This document shows positions 28,915 through 39,157 of a stretch of DNA of 60,940 nt, one piece after another. Source of the stretch: Zobellella taiwanensis (GTDB lineage: Bacteria > Pseudomonadota > Gammaproteobacteria > Enterobacterales > Aeromonadaceae); NCBI RefSeq assembly GCF_003012795.1, contig NZ_PXYH01000025.1, forward strand, positions 1 to 60,940. The letters run 5' to 3'. Numbering within the stretch: position 1 is the first letter of the stretch; every line of letters starts with the position of its first letter. The notes beneath the pieces were generated by a model that saw only the letters and a program-made list of their open reading frames with translations, had not been told where the DNA came from and ran no database searches. The position numbers were made by a program, and so were the translations under genes.

Positions 28915-30741
28915 TCAGCCCTGCCGGCGCAACAGCGCCAGAAAGGCCGCCCCGAAGCGCTCCAGCTTGCGCATGCCCACCCCGTTTATCCCCAGCAGCT
29001 CCGACTCGGTTTTTGGCCGGTAGCGGGCCAGCTCGGTGAGGGTGGCATCACTGAACACCACATAGGGTGGCACGTCCGCTTCTTCCGCCAGCTGCTTGCG
29101 CAGTTGCCTGAGTTCCTTGAACAGGGCCCTGTCCTCGGCCCGGCTCAGCACCGCCTCGCCCTTGTCCTTTTGACGCACCCGTACCAACCGGGGTTCCGCC
29201 AGCTCCAGGGCCACTTCGCCACGCAGCACAGGCCGGGCCGCCTCGGTCAGTTGCAGCACCATGTTGCGGGTAATGTTCTGGGTGAGCAGGCCCGAGTGGA
29301 TCAACTGGCGGATCACGCTGACCCAGTGCTCCTGGCTCTTGTCCTTGCCGATACCGTAGGTGGACAGCCGGTCGTGGCCATGATCGCGGATGCGCTGGGT
29401 GGCCGCGCCGCGCAGTACCTCCACCACATACATGACGCCGAAGCCCTGGCCGACCCGGTAGACGCAGGACAGCGCCTTGCGGGCATCCTCGGTCCCGTCG
29501 TAACGCTTGGGCGGATCCAGGCAGATATCGCAGTTGCCGCAGGGCTCGCGCTGGTACTCGCCGAAGTAGTTGAGCAGCACCTGCCGGCGGCAGGTGAGGG
29601 ATTCGGCAAAGGCCGCCATCACGTTGAGCTTGTACAGCTCCACCTGCAACTGCTGCTCGTTGTCGCTGTTTTCCAGCAGTCGCCGTACCCGGCCCACGTC
29701 CGCCGGATCGTACAGCAGCAGGGCTTCCGAGGGCAGGCCGTCGCGCCCGCCCCGGCCGGTTTCCTGGTAGTAGGACTCGATATTCTTGGGAATGTCGTAG
29801 TGCACCACAAAGCGCACGTTGGGCTTGTCGATGCCCATGCCAAAGGCGACGGTGGCCACCACTATGTCCAGATCGTCGCGGATAAAGCGTTCCTGCACCG
29901 ACTGGCGCAGTTCCAGCGGCAGGCCGGCATGGTAGCTGGCGGCCCTGTGCCCCCGGGACAGCAGCCGCTCGGCCACCTCCTCTACCCGCTTGCGGCTGGA
30001 GCAGTAGACGATGCCGCACTGCCCCGGTTGTTCCGCTACGTAGCGCAGCAGCTGGTCGATGCCCTTGAATTTTTCCACCAGGGTATAGCGGATATTGGGT
30101 CGGTCGAAGCTGGCGATATGGATGAGCGGATCGGTCAGATTGAGCCGGCCCAGCATGTCCTGGCGGGTGGCCTCGTCGGCGGTGGCGGTGAGCGCCATCA
30201 CCGGAATATGGGGAAACCACTGCTTGAGCCGGCCCAGTTCGGCGTACTCGGGCCGAAAGTCGTGGCCCCACTGGGAGATGCAGTGGGCCTCGTCGATGGC
30301 GAACAGCCCCAGCTCCAGCTCCCCCAGCCGCTCCATGAATTCGTGCTGCAGCAGCCGCTCCGGCGATACATAGAGCAGCTTGATCTCGCCCCGGCGCAGG
30401 GCGGCGAAGTGGCGCAGCATCTCCTCCCGGCTCAGCGCACTGTTGATATAGACGGCGGCCACGCCGTTGGCGACCAGGGTATCCACCTGATCCTTCATCA
30501 GCGAGATCAGCGGCGACACCACCACGGTGAGGCCGGGGCGCAGCAGGGCCGGGATCTGGTAGCACAGCGACTTGCCGCCGCCGGTGGGCTTGATCACCAG
30601 GGCATCGCGCCCGGCGATCACCGCCTCGATAATCTCCTGCTGGCCGTCACGGAAGGACTGGTAGCCGAACACCTGCTGCAGTACCGCCAGCGGGGTGTCG
30701 GGGATGGGGACGGCATCGGTCTCTTCGGTATACGGATTCAT
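28915..30741 (-). CDS. recQ: ATP-dependent DNA helicase RecQ
   Basis: 608 residues (E. coli 609). Motif [17 protein letters not shown] box [16 protein letters not shown], motif [12 protein letters not shown], then the RQC zinc cluster (CRRQ, CGNCDIC) and a C-terminal HRDC domain ([17 protein letters not shown]). A 3'-5' helicase in recombination and fork repair. The ATG at MNPY gives the family length; an earlier in-frame start would add 27 unconserved residues. Confidence 0.96.
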   Translation of the reverse strand: MNPYTEETDAVPIPDTPLAVLQQVFGYQSFRDGQQEIIEAVIAGRDALVIKPTGGGKSLCYQIPALLRPGLTVVVSPLISLMKDQVDTLVANGVAAVYINSALSREEMLRHFAALRRGEIKLLYVSPERLLQHEFMERLGELELGLFAIDEAHCISQWGHDFRPEYAELGRLKQWFPHIPVMALTATADEATRQDMLGRLNLTDPLIHIASFDRPNIRYTLVEKFKGIDQLLRYVAEQPGQCGIVYCSSRKRVEEVAERLLSRGHRAASYHAGLPLELRQSVQERFIRDDLDIVVATVAFGMGIDKPNVRFVVHYDIPKNIESYYQETGRGGRDGLPSEALLLYDPADVGRVRRLLENSDNEQQLQVELYKLNVMAAFAESLTCRRQVLLNYFGEYQREPCGNCDICLDPPKRYDGTEDARKALSCVYRVGQGFGVMYVVEVLRGAATQRIRDHGHDRLSTYGIGKDKSQEHWVSVIRQLIHSGLLTQNITRNMVLQLTEAARPVLRGEVALELAEPRLVRVRQKDKGEAVLSRAEDRALFKELRQLRKQLAEEADVPPYVVFSDATLTELARYRPKTESELLGINGVGMRKLERFGAAFLALLRRQG

Positions 30742-30899
30742 CTCGGTCGGCCGGGCAAAAACGAAGGGGCATTGTAAAGCAGGGGGGCGCAACAATAAAC
30801 CGCGCCGCCCCAGGGCCCACAAAGTGACATTTGCTGCTGGCCAGCCGGTCGGGGATCTGGCTAAACTGGCTTTCCATCCCTCTCACCCGATTTCTGACC

Positions 30900-31820
30900 A
30901 TGGAAAAAGACCAGGCCGTTCAGGGCGCCCTGTTTGCCCTCGGCGCCTATTTCCTGTGGGGCATAGCCCCTATCTACTTCAAGCAGCTGCTGGCGGTGCC
31001 GGCCTTCGAGATCCTCACCCACAGGGTGATCTGGTCCTTCCTGTTGCTGCTGGCGCTGATTACCGTGCTCGGTTACTGGCCCAGGGTCAGGGCCCTGCTG
31101 CGCGCGCCGCGCCAGTTGCTGCTGTTGCTGTTGTCGTCGGTCACCATCGGCCTCAACTGGCTGGTATTCATCTGGGCGGTGAACAACGACCATATGCTGG
31201 ATGCCAGCCTGGGCTACTACATCAACCCGCTGTTCAATATTGTGCTGGCCATGCTGTTTTTGGGCGAACGCTTTCGGCCGGTACAATGGCTGGCGGTGGG
31301 GCTGGCCAGTACCGGCGTGCTCATCCAGGTGCTGGTGTTCGGCAGCCTGCCCTGGGTGGCGCTGGTGCTGGCACTGTCCTTCGGGCTCTATGGGCTGATC
31401 CGCAAAAAGGTGCCGGTGGATCCCTTTACCGGCCTGATGCTGGAAACCCTGGTACTGCTGCCCGCCGCCGCCCTTTACCTGTGGGGCTTTGCCGACACCG
31501 CCACCAGCCACCTGGGCGACAACCCGCTCAGCCTCAACCTCTGGCTGATTGCCGCAGGCCTGGTCACCACGGCCCCGCTGCTGCTGTTCGCCGGCGCCGC
31601 CCGGCGCCTTAGGCTGTCCACCCTCGGTTTTTTCCAGTACCTCGGGCCCAGCCTGATGTTCCTGCTGGCGGTCCTGCTCTACAACGAGCCCTTCACCCAG
31701 GACAAGGTGATTACCTTCGCCCTGATCTGGACCGCCCTGGTGATCTACACCCTGGACGGCCTGCGCCAGCGGCGACGCAATGCCTTACCCAGCAGTGGCG
31801 GCCCCGGATCGTTGAAATAG
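30900..31820 (+). CDS. rarD: EamA-type transporter RarD
   Basis: 306 residues, ten predicted membrane helices, DMT superfamily. GALFALGAYFLWGIAPIYFKQL and ILTHRVIWSF at the start and LGFFQYLGPSLMFLLAVLLYNEPF near the end identify the RarD subfamily. Substrate unknown (chloramphenicol sensitivity in Pseudomonas). No ribosome-binding site is evident before the chosen ATG. Divergent from recQ. Confidence 0.9.
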   Translation: MEKDQAVQGALFALGAYFLWGIAPIYFKQLLAVPAFEILTHRVIWSFLLLLALITVLGYWPRVRALLRAPRQLLLLLLSSVTIGLNWLVFIWAVNNDHMLDASLGYYINPLFNIVLAMLFLGERFRPVQWLAVGLASTGVLIQVLVFGSLPWVALVLALSFGLYGLIRKKVPVDPFTGLMLETLVLLPAAALYLWGFADTATSHLGDNPLSLNLWLIAAGLVTTAPLLLFAGAARRLRLSTLGFFQYLGPSLMFLLAVLLYNEPFTQDKVITFALIWTALVIYTLDGLRQRRRNALPSSGGPGSLK

Positions 31821-31844
31821 CGCAAGGAAAAGGGCCCCGGCCGC

Positions 31845-32078
31845 TTAGTGCCCGGCCATGGCGGCGAAGTTGAACTGCCAGCCCTGCTCGGTCAGCACCA
31901 GCTTGCCCTTGGCCTGCATGATGGGCAGCAGTTCGTCCAGGCTCAGATCCTGGTGGGAGCAGGTGCAGAAACGGGCCGCCTCGCCGAAGCGTTCGGCCGC
32001 GAAGGCATGGATATCGGCGGCGGGCACCGGCCGGGCATGGGACAACAAGGCATGCAGAAAATCGTGGGCGTGAGTCAT
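31845..32078 (-). CDS. yecH: YecH family metal-binding protein
   Basis: 77 residues (E. coli YecH 79). HDFLHALLSHARPV, FGEAARFCTCSHQDLSLDELL and AKGKLVL match YecH, a small cytoplasmic protein with His and Cys residues suited to metal binding; its role is unknown. RBS GGAGACTGA before the ATG. Convergent with rarD and 73 bases downstream of uvrD. Confidence 0.87.
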   Translation of the reverse strand: MTHAHDFLHALLSHARPVPAADIHAFAAERFGEAARFCTCSHQDLSLDELLPIMQAKGKLVLTEQGWQFNFAAMAGH

Positions 32079-32151
32079 TTCAGTCTCCGGATTGAACAAG
32101 CGGCGCAGTTGTAGCACGGCCGCCTGTTTCCCGGCCTGATCGACATCAAAC

Positions 32152-34320
32152 TCAGAGCGCTTCCAGCCTGGCGTAGGCGGTCACCAGCCACTTGGCGCCG
32201 CCGTCGTCGAAGTTGACCTGCACCCGGCTCTGGGCGCCGGCGCCCTCGAAGTTGAGCACCACCCCCTCGCCGAACTTGGGATGTAGCACCCGCTGGCCCA
32301 GGCGGAAGCCGGTCTGGTCGAAGGTCTCCTGCACCCGGTCCTGGCTGAAGCGGCCGTTGGGCAGGGCCCGGGTGATTTTCGCCTTGAGCCGGATCTCCTC
32401 CAGGCAGTCGGCGGGCAGCTCCTTGATGAAGCGGCTGGGCCGGTGGAACATCTCCCGGCCGTAGAGGCGGCGGCTCTCCGCATGGCTGATGTAGAGCTTG
32501 TGCATGGCCCGGGTCATGCCCACGTAGGCCAGCCGGCGCTCCTCCTCCAGCCGGCGGCTCTCCTCCGCCGACAACTGGCTGGGGAACATGCCCTCCTCCA
32601 CCCCCACCATGAACACCAGCGGGAACTCCAGGCCCTTGGCCGAGTGCAGCGTCATCAGTTGCACCGCATCGTCGAACTGATCCGCCTGGCCCTCGCCCGC
32701 CTCCAGCGCGGCATGGGACAGAAAGGCCGACAGCGGCGACATCTCGTCCTCCTCCGCCGGACTGAACTGGCGGGTGGCACTGACCAGCTCCTCCAGGTTC
32801 TCCACCCGGGACTGGGCCTTCTCGCCCTTTTCCGCCAGGTACATGGCCTTGAGCCCGGACAGCTCGATCACCCGGTCGGTCTGCAGGTGCAGCGGCAGCT
32901 CCCGGGTGTCGTCCTCCAGCTGGTTGATCAGCGCCAGGAAGCGGCTCATCGCCGAGGCGGCCCGGCCGGTGAGGATTTTTTCCTCCACCAGCGCCCAGGC
33001 CGACTGCCACAGGGTCTGCTGCCGGTCCCGGGCGGCGTCGCGGATCAACCCCAGGGTGCGCTCGCCGATGCCCCGGGTGGGGGTGTTGACGATGCGCTCG
33101 AAGGAGGCCTCGTCGCCCCTGTTGTTGATGAGGCGCAGGTAGCCGAGGGCGTCCTTGATCTCCTGGCGCTCGAAGAAGCGCAGGCCGCCGTAGATGCGGT
33201 AAGGCAGGCGCTCCTGGATCAACGCCTCTTCCAGCACCCGCGACTGGGCGTTGTTACGGTAGAGGATGGCGCTTTCACTCAGGGCGCCGTCCTGCTGGCG
33301 CCACTGCTTGATGCGCTCCACCACGAAGCGGGCCTCGTCCACCTCGTTGAAGGCGCTGTACACGGCGATGGGCTCGCCCTCGGCGCCCTCGGTCCACAGC
33401 TCCTTGCCCATGCGCTCGGCGTTGTTGGCGATCAGGGTATTGGCGGCCTTGAGGATGGTGCCGGTGGAGCGGTAATTCTGCTCCAGGCGGACGGTCTCGG
33501 CGCCGGGAAAGTCGGCCAGGAAGCGGGCGATGTTCTCTACCCGGGCCCCGCGCCAGCCGTAGATGGACTGGTCGTCGTCGCCCACTATCATCACCCGGGC
33601 CTTGTCGCCGGCCAGCATCCGCAGCCAGGCGTACTGGATGCTGTTGGTGTCCTGGAACTCGTCCACCAGGATATGGCGGAAGCGGTCCTGGTAGTGCCGC
33701 AATATGTGCGGCTTGTGCAGCCACAGTTCGTGGGCCCGCAGCAGCAGCTCGGCGAAGTCCACCAGCCCGGCCCGGTCGCAAGTGTCCTGGTAGACCTGGT
33801 AGATCTGGCGGTAGGTCTTCTGCAGCGGGTCGTTGAGCACCTGGATGTCGCCCGGGCGCAGGCCTTCGTCCTTGCGGGCGTTGATAAAGCCGGCGGCCTG
33901 GCGCGGCGGCCATTGTTTTTCGTCCAGGTTCAGGCTCTTGAGGATGCGGCGCAGCAGCCGCAGTTGATCATCCGAATCGAGGATCTGGAAATCCTGGGGC
34001 AGGTTGGCGTCCAGGTGGTGGGCGCGCAGCAGCCGGTGGGCCAGGCCGTGGAAGGTGCCGAGCCAGAGCCCGAACAGGCGCCCGCCCAGCAGCTGCTCCA
34101 CCCGGCCGCGCATCTCGGCGGCCGCCTTGTTGGTGAAGGTCACCGCCAGTATGGCGGAGGCCGGCACCTGCTCCACCTGCATCAGCCAGGCGATGCGATG
34201 CACCAGCACCCGGGTCTTGCCGCTGCCGGCCCCGGCCAGCACCAGCATGTTCTGGGAAGGGGCGGCCACCGCCTCGCGTTGCTTGTCGTTCATGCCGTCA
34301 AGCAGGCTGGATACATCCAT
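32152..34320 (-). CDS. uvrD: DNA helicase II (UvrD)
   Basis: 722 residues (E. coli 720). Superfamily 1A helicase for nucleotide-excision and mismatch repair. Walker A AGAGSGKT at 29-36, motif II VDEFQDTN, motif III GDDDQSIYGWRGA, motif V TLHSAKGLEF and motif VI AYVGMTRAM; the C-terminal Tudor-like domain starts FRLGQRVLHPKFGEG. RBS AGGAG. I looked for a LexA box upstream and found none with correct spacing. Confidence 0.97.
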   Translation of the reverse strand: MDVSSLLDGMNDKQREAVAAPSQNMLVLAGAGSGKTRVLVHRIAWLMQVEQVPASAILAVTFTNKAAAEMRGRVEQLLGGRLFGLWLGTFHGLAHRLLRAHHLDANLPQDFQILDSDDQLRLLRRILKSLNLDEKQWPPRQAAGFINARKDEGLRPGDIQVLNDPLQKTYRQIYQVYQDTCDRAGLVDFAELLLRAHELWLHKPHILRHYQDRFRHILVDEFQDTNSIQYAWLRMLAGDKARVMIVGDDDQSIYGWRGARVENIARFLADFPGAETVRLEQNYRSTGTILKAANTLIANNAERMGKELWTEGAEGEPIAVYSAFNEVDEARFVVERIKQWRQQDGALSESAILYRNNAQSRVLEEALIQERLPYRIYGGLRFFERQEIKDALGYLRLINNRGDEASFERIVNTPTRGIGERTLGLIRDAARDRQQTLWQSAWALVEEKILTGRAASAMSRFLALINQLEDDTRELPLHLQTDRVIELSGLKAMYLAEKGEKAQSRVENLEELVSATRQFSPAEEDEMSPLSAFLSHAALEAGEGQADQFDDAVQLMTLHSAKGLEFPLVFMVGVEEGMFPSQLSAEESRRLEEERRLAYVGMTRAMHKLYISHAESRRLYGREMFHRPSRFIKELPADCLEEIRLKAKITRALPNGRFSQDRVQETFDQTGFRLGQRVLHPKFGEGVVLNFEGAGAQSRVQVNFDDGGAKWLVTAYARLEAL

Positions 34321-34371
34321 CTTGGCTCCTGTCTCGTTCTCTCATCGAGTGCAACACCGAACAGTCAGAGA

Positions 34372-34472
34372 GGGACAGAGGATGGACTAAGCCAACCGTC
34401 GATGGCATGGACGCCATCGTCGAGCATACAGGGAAGTACTTGCTGCGTGTTGGCGTGGCCACCCTCTGTTCC
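34372..34472 (+). repeat. Cloverleaf-like palindromic element, copy 1
   Basis: Outer arms GGGACAGAGGATGG (34372-34385) and CCACCCTCTGTTCC (34459-34472) pair with one mismatch and one G-U. An inner pair is GCCAAC (34391-34396) / GTTGGC (34449-34454). A hairpin CGTCGATGGC...GCCATCGTCG (34397-34422, one mismatch) follows, then GAGCATACAGGGAAG... and TGCTGCGTGTTGG. The core from GAGC onward matches copy 2 at 48125-48227 at 18 of 28 positions. It fills most of the uvrD-yigB gap, where no gene was found. Confidence 0.65.
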
Positions 34473-34512
34473 GATAGCACAGAGGCTGACCGGCATTACG
34501 ATATGTCGGCGA

Positions 34513-35220
34513 TTATAACAGCTCCAGCAGCTGCTCCAACCGCTCCAGGGCCACCTGGGGCAGACAATGCAGATCCGCTTCGCTGCGGCCGTTGTCGTTG
34601 AGCCACACCGCCTGGCAGCCACTGCGTACGGCGCCGGCCACATCGGTGTTGATATGGTCGCCGATATGCAGGATCTCGGAAAGGCTCACGTCAGCCCGCT
34701 CCGCCAGCCGGTTAAACAGATCCGGTGCCGGCTTCATCCGGCCGTCGGGTCCGGCCCTGAGTACCACCTCGAAATAGGGCGCCAGTTCGGTGCGCTCCAG
34801 CGGCAGGTTGCCGTTGGTGATCACCGCCAGCCGGTATTTCTTGCCCAATGCCGACAGCACGCGGTGAGTGACCTCGGGCACCCGGATGCGGCCACGCTCG
34901 GCCAGAAAGCCCTGGTAATATTCCTCGGCCAGCAGGCCGGCCCGGGCCCCGGTCACCCCCTGGCGGCGCAGGCCCTCGGTCAGCACCGCCCGCCGGCAGG
35001 CGCTCACATCATGGGCCAGTGCGGGGTTTTCCTGCAGCAGTTGCCGCTTGATCGCGGCCAGTTGCTCCTTGCCGAGCAGGGTCGACTCGGGGTGATCCTG
35101 CTTCAGGGCGTCGAGCAGCCAGGCTTCCGCCGCCGCCATCACCGGCACGTTGTCGTACAGGGTGTCGTCCAGATCGAAGCTGAGTACCTTGACGGGGCCG
35201 AGTCGTTTGTAAAAGCGCAT
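34513..35220 (-). CDS. yigB: HAD-family phosphatase YigB (FMN phosphatase)
   Basis: 235 residues (E. coli 238). HAD motif I FDLDDTLYDN, motif II VITNGN, motif III Lys in GRMKPAPDLF and motif IV HIGDHINTDVAGA. In E. coli YigB hydrolyses FMN and 5-amino-6-ribitylamino-uracil phosphate in riboflavin metabolism. It lies downstream of xerC as in E. coli, 74 bases away. Confidence 0.93.
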   Translation of the reverse strand: MRFYKRLGPVKVLSFDLDDTLYDNVPVMAAAEAWLLDALKQDHPESTLLGKEQLAAIKRQLLQENPALAHDVSACRRAVLTEGLRRQGVTGARAGLLAEEYYQGFLAERGRIRVPEVTHRVLSALGKKYRLAVITNGNLPLERTELAPYFEVVLRAGPDGRMKPAPDLFNRLAERADVSLSEILHIGDHINTDVAGAVRSGCQAVWLNDNGRSEADLHCLPQVALERLEQLLELL

Positions 35221-35294
35221 CCTGGATTCCGGGTAAAGGGCAGTGAGGGGATTCTAACCAAAAAACCGGGGACGAGTCCTGGAAATTGGGGCGG

Positions 35295-36233
35295 CTATTC
35301 CTCTTCCTTGCGCCGTTTGGCCCTGGGGTGGGCCTGGTCGTAGGCCTTGGCCAGGTGCTGGAAGTCGAGATGGGTATAGATCTGGGTGGTGGCGAGATCC
35401 GCATGGCCCAGCAGCTCCTGCACCGCGCGCAGATCGCCGCTGGACTCCAGCATATGGGTGGCGAAGGAATGACGCAGTTTGTGGGGATGCACATGGCTCG
35501 ACAGCGCCTGCTGTTGTCCGCGTTTGGCCAGGCGCAGCTGCACGCTGCGATGGGAAATGCGCCGGCGCTGCTGGCTCACGAACAGCGCCGGCTCGTCCGG
35601 CCCGGCCAGCTCATTGCGCACCGTCAGCCACTTCTCCAGCCAGTCCAGCGCCATCCGCCCCACCGGCAGGATGCGCTCCTTGTTGCCCTTGCCGATCACC
35701 CGCAGCTGGCGCTCGGCAAACTGCACATCGCCCAGGTTCAGGCCGACCAGCTCGTCCAGGCGCAGGCCGGAGGAATACAGCAACTCCATGATGGCCCTGT
35801 CCCGCACCGCCAGGGGGTCGGACTCGTCGAGGTTCATCAGCTGGTGCAACTCGTCCACGTCCAGGTTCTTGGGCAGGGGCCGGCCCTGCTTGGGGGCGCT
35901 GATTCCCTTGGCGGGATTGGCGGACAAGAGGCCCTGCAAAACGAGCCAGTCGCAGAAGCTGCGCAGGGCGCTGAGCTGGGTGGCGATGGAGCGGGGCGAC
36001 AGCCCCTGCTTGTGCAGGCGGGTAGCCAGACCACGCACATGGGACACGGTCAGTGCCCGCCACTGGCCAAGGTGCAGCTCGGCCAACTGGCCGGCCATGG
36101 CGCGCAGGTGGCGGCCATAGCCGTTACGGGTGTGGGCGCTCAGCTGGCGCTCCACCCGCAGGTATTCGAGGAAGTCGGCGATGGCCTCGGCCAGCTCAGG
36201 CGCGGCCGGCCGGGCTGGCTCAGGCCTGGCCAT
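35295..36233 (-). CDS. xerC: Site-specific tyrosine recombinase XerC
   Basis: 312 residues (E. coli 298; the N-terminus has a short Pro/Ala-rich extension). Catalytic residues are visible: Arg in SSGLRLDELVG, Lys in VIGKGNKER, HKLRHS, the GH of LLGHADLATTQ and the Tyr in IYTHLDF. With XerD it resolves chromosome dimers at dif. The start overlaps the DUF484 stop by 14 bases. Neighbourhood dapF-DUF484-xerC-yigB is the conserved E. coli arrangement, which favours XerC over XerD. Confidence 0.96.
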   Translation of the reverse strand: MARPEPARPAAPELAEAIADFLEYLRVERQLSAHTRNGYGRHLRAMAGQLAELHLGQWRALTVSHVRGLATRLHKQGLSPRSIATQLSALRSFCDWLVLQGLLSANPAKGISAPKQGRPLPKNLDVDELHQLMNLDESDPLAVRDRAIMELLYSSGLRLDELVGLNLGDVQFAERQLRVIGKGNKERILPVGRMALDWLEKWLTVRNELAGPDEPALFVSQQRRRISHRSVQLRLAKRGQQQALSSHVHPHKLRHSFATHMLESSGDLRAVQELLGHADLATTQIYTHLDFQHLAKAYDQAHPRAKRRKEEE

Positions 36234-36903
36234 CGGTCGCCAGCCGGGGCAGCAACAGGGCGAGGAAGTCGGCGAGCTGGCGGATGATGAGAGTGTCCAT
36301 ACCCGAACGGTAGTGGCCGCTGTCGGCGCTGCCGAAGGCCAGCAGTCCCATCTCCCCCTCCCGGCCCAGGCGGATCAGGGCGCAGGAGTTGACCAGGGCA
36401 TCGCCGAACAGCCGCTGCTTCTCGTCCTTGCCGAGCCGGCCCAGGTAGACATCCTGGCCCGCCATCCGCTCCCGATACAGCCGCTCCAGCTGCTCGCCGG
36501 GAAGGGCCCGGGGCAGGTTGCGCCAGCGGCCATCCGGCACCAGCCGCACCGCCGACACCCGCAGCTGCTCCCGCAGGGTGCGTTCCACCACCTGCTCAAT
36601 CTCGGCCAGGGTGCCGCTTTCAAACAGGCGAGGATAAAGATCCAGGTACACCCGGAAGATGCGCTCGTTCTCCCCGGCCACCGTCATCAGCTGGGTGATT
36701 TCCTCCTCCAGGGCATGAATGCGCTGGCGCTGGCGCTCCAGCTTGGCTTCCACCAGCGACACGCTGCCCCGCTGCTCGTGGGGCAGGCGCAACTGCTCGA
36801 GCAGGCCCCGGTGGCGCAGGAAGAAATCCGGCCGGGCAGCCAGATAATCGGCGATACGGCTTTCATCCAGCCCGGCTTCGACCAGTCGGGTGTTGTCGGT
36901 CAT
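36220..36903 (-). CDS. DUF484 family protein (YigA-like)
   Basis: 227 residues. N-terminal [25 protein letters not shown] is the DUF484 signature, then a coiled coil (about 48-85) and a GAF-like domain ending [33 protein letters not shown]. Function unknown; it is constantly found between dapF and xerC. Four-base overlap with dapF and 14-base overlap with xerC place it in the same transcript. Confidence 0.92.
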   Translation of the reverse strand: MTDNTRLVEAGLDESRIADYLAARPDFFLRHRGLLEQLRLPHEQRGSVSLVEAKLERQRQRIHALEEEITQLMTVAGENERIFRVYLDLYPRLFESGTLAEIEQVVERTLREQLRVSAVRLVPDGRWRNLPRALPGEQLERLYRERMAGQDVYLGRLGKDEKQRLFGDALVNSCALIRLGREGEMGLLAFGSADSGHYRSGMDTLIIRQLADFLALLLPRLATDGQA

Positions 36904-37727
36904 AGGTTGATCTGTCCGTCGAAGACGTGTTCCGCAGGACCGGTCATAAATACCGGCTTGCCCGGCCCCTTCCAGGCGATGGTGAGGCTGCCGCCGGGCA
37001 GGTGCACCTGCACCCGCTCCGCCAGTTTGCCCCAGCTCATGCCCATCACCGCCGCCGCGCAGGCACCGGTGCCGCAGGCCAGGGTCTCGCCGGCGCCGCG
37101 CTCGTGCACCCGCAGGTTGATCTCCCGGGCGTTGAGCACCTGCATAAAGCCGACGTTGACCCGGGCCGGGAAGCGCTCATGGCTTTCCAGCTCGGGGCCC
37201 AGGCTGGCCACCAGCTCGGTGCCGATGTCGTCCACTTCCAGCACGCAATGGGGATTGCCCATGGACACGGCGCCGCACAGCACCGTCTGCTCCCGGGCGC
37301 GGATAAGGTAGGTTTTTTCCGCCTTCTGGGCCTTGAACGGAATATTGGCCGGCTCGAAGTCGGGCACCCCCATATTGACGGTGACCTGGTTGTCCTTTTC
37401 GAGCTGCAGCACGATATGGCCCTTCTGGGTACTGACGTTGATCCTGTCCTTGTTGGTCAGCCCCTTGAGCCGCACGAAACGGGCAAAGCAACGGGCGCCG
37501 TTGCCGCACTGCTCCACCTCGGAGCCGTCGGCGTTGAAGATGCGGTAGTGGAAATCGAGCTCGGGATCATAGGGCGGCTCCACCAGCAGCAGCTGGTCGA
37601 AGCCGATGCCGAAATGGCGATCGGCGAGCTGGCGGATCACCTCGGGATTGAAGAACACCTTCTGGGTGACGCCATCGACCACCATAAAGTCGTTGCCGAG
37701 CCCCTGCATTTTGGAAAAGTGGATCAC
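36900..37727 (-). CDS. dapF: Diaminopimelate epimerase
   Basis: 275 residues (E. coli 274). Interconverts LL- and meso-diaminopimelate for peptidoglycan and lysine. The two catalytic cysteines lie in QCGNGARCF and [11 protein letters not shown]; the N-terminal [13 protein letters not shown] is typical. It begins 9 bases after lysA and overlaps the DUF484 gene, joining cell-wall and lysine synthesis in one operon. Confidence 0.97.
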   Translation of the reverse strand: MIHFSKMQGLGNDFMVVDGVTQKVFFNPEVIRQLADRHFGIGFDQLLLVEPPYDPELDFHYRIFNADGSEVEQCGNGARCFARFVRLKGLTNKDRINVSTQKGHIVLQLEKDNQVTVNMGVPDFEPANIPFKAQKAEKTYLIRAREQTVLCGAVSMGNPHCVLEVDDIGTELVASLGPELESHERFPARVNVGFMQVLNAREINLRVHERGAGETLACGTGACAAAVMGMSWGKLAERVQVHLPGGSLTIAWKGPGKPVFMTGPAEHVFDGQINL

Positions 37728-37736
37728 GCTTACCTC

Positions 37737-38993
37737 TTATGCGCCGGGCAGCAGGCTCTCGCCCCGCCACAGCTCGGTCAGTTGTTCCCGCTCGCGCACC
37801 ACATAGGCCTGGTCCCCGTCCACCATCACCTCGGCGGCCCGGGGCCGGCTGTTGTAGTTGGAGGCCATCACAAAACCATAGGCGCCGGCGGAACGCACCG
37901 CCAACAGGTCGCCCTCGGTGATGGCCAGGGTACGGTCCTTGCCGATAAAGTCGCCGGTTTCGCACACCGGGCCCACCACATCGTAAACCGCCGGCTGCCG
38001 CTGCAGGGTGGAATCCACCGGTATGATGGCCTGCCAGGCGCTGTACAGGGCCGGGCGGATCAGGTCGTTCATGGCGGCGTCGACGATGGCGAAATTCTTG
38101 GCCTCGCCCGGCTTGAGGTGCTCCACCCGGGTCAGCAGCACGCCGGCGTTGGCGGCAATGGCCCGGCCCGGCTCGAACACCAGGGTCAGGTTGCGGTCCT
38201 GCAGGCGGGCCTTGAGCTGCTCGGCGTAGCGGCTGGGCTCGGGCGGCGCTTCCTGGTCGTAGCGCACGCCCAGGCCGCCGCCCACGTCCAGGTGATGGAT
38301 ATGGATGCCGTCCTCGGCCAGGCCGTCGATCAGCACCAGCAGCTTGTCCACCGCCTCGAGGAAGGGCGCCAGCTCGGTCAGCTGGGAGCCGATATGGCAG
38401 TCCACGCCGTTGACCTCGAGGTGGGGCAGGGCCGCCGCCCGGCGGTAGATGTCCCTGGCCTGCTCGATGGGAATGCCGAACTTGTTCTCTTTCAGGCCGG
38501 TGGAGATATAGGGATGGGTGCCGGCGTCGATGTCCGGGTTGACCCGGATGGACACCGGTGCCTTGACGCCCATCTCGCCCGCCACGCTGTTGATGCGCTC
38601 CAGTTCGGCCACCGATTCGACGTTGAAGCAGAAGATCTGCTGCTCCAGGGCGAAACGGATTTCGTCGACCCGCTTGCCCACGCCGGAAAACACCACCTTG
38701 CGCGGATCGCCGCCGGCGGCGATCACCCGGCACAGTTCACCCTTGGAGACGATATCGAAGCCCGAACCCAGCCGCGCCAGCACGTTCAGCACCGCCAGGT
38801 TGGAATTGGCCTTGACCGCGTAGCAGATCAGGTGGTCCACCTCGCCAGCGGCCTGGTCGAAGGCCTTCCAGTGGCGCTCCAGGGTGGCGCGGGAATAGAC
38901 GTAGAGGGGGGTGCCGTGCTGTTCGGCCAGGCGGGTAAGATCGCAGGCCTCGCCGTAGAGGCGGCCATCGTCCTGATAATTAAAGTAATCCAA
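37737..38993 (-). CDS. lysA: Diaminopimelate decarboxylase
   Basis: 418 residues. PLP enzyme making lysine from meso-DAP. The PLP Lys is Lys61 in CYAVKANSN; GGGLGVRY, EPGRAIAANAG and the substrate-binding GPVCETGDFI follow. Alanine-racemase-like fold III. RBS GGAAACTACC-type. Unlike the distant E. coli lysA, here it sits between lptM and dapF, the arrangement common in Vibrio and Pseudomonas. Confidence 0.97.
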   Translation of the reverse strand: MDYFNYQDDGRLYGEACDLTRLAEQHGTPLYVYSRATLERHWKAFDQAAGEVDHLICYAVKANSNLAVLNVLARLGSGFDIVSKGELCRVIAAGGDPRKVVFSGVGKRVDEIRFALEQQIFCFNVESVAELERINSVAGEMGVKAPVSIRVNPDIDAGTHPYISTGLKENKFGIPIEQARDIYRRAAALPHLEVNGVDCHIGSQLTELAPFLEAVDKLLVLIDGLAEDGIHIHHLDVGGGLGVRYDQEAPPEPSRYAEQLKARLQDRNLTLVFEPGRAIAANAGVLLTRVEHLKPGEAKNFAIVDAAMNDLIRPALYSAWQAIIPVDSTLQRQPAVYDVVGPVCETGDFIGKDRTLAITEGDLLAVRSAGAYGFVMASNYNSRPRAAEVMVDGDQAYVVREREQLTELWRGESLLPGA

Positions 38994-39004
38994 GGTAGTT
39001 TCCT

Positions 39005-39127
39005 TTACGACTGCTCAACCTGAGTGGGTTGCTGGCCGGCCTCGGGCAGGGTCAGCGGGCCCTTGAGGCCACAACCCGCCAGGCTCAGGGCCAGGGCGAC
39101 CAGCGCGGTCAGCTTGAATTTGTTCAT
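39005..39127 (-). CDS. lptM: LPS-assembly lipoprotein LptM (YifL)
   Basis: 40 residues. Signal peptide with lipobox LAGC, then the conserved GLKGPLTLP stretch that identifies LptM. It assists oxidative folding of LptD at the outer membrane; DsbA, encoded at 56.8 kb, works in the same maturation. It starts the lptM-lysA-dapF-DUF484-xerC-yigB run and diverges from cyaY. Confidence 0.93.
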   Translation of the reverse strand: MNKFKLTALVALALSLAGCGLKGPLTLPEAGQQPTQVEQS

Positions 39128-39157
39128 CGTATGACTGTGAATATGGTCTAGGGCTCT

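Noticed and set aside
34465-34485. Possible LexA (SOS) box upstream of uvrD
   Set aside because: CTGT and ACAG are separated by nine rather than eight bases; the repeat is better explained by the arms of the palindromic element.
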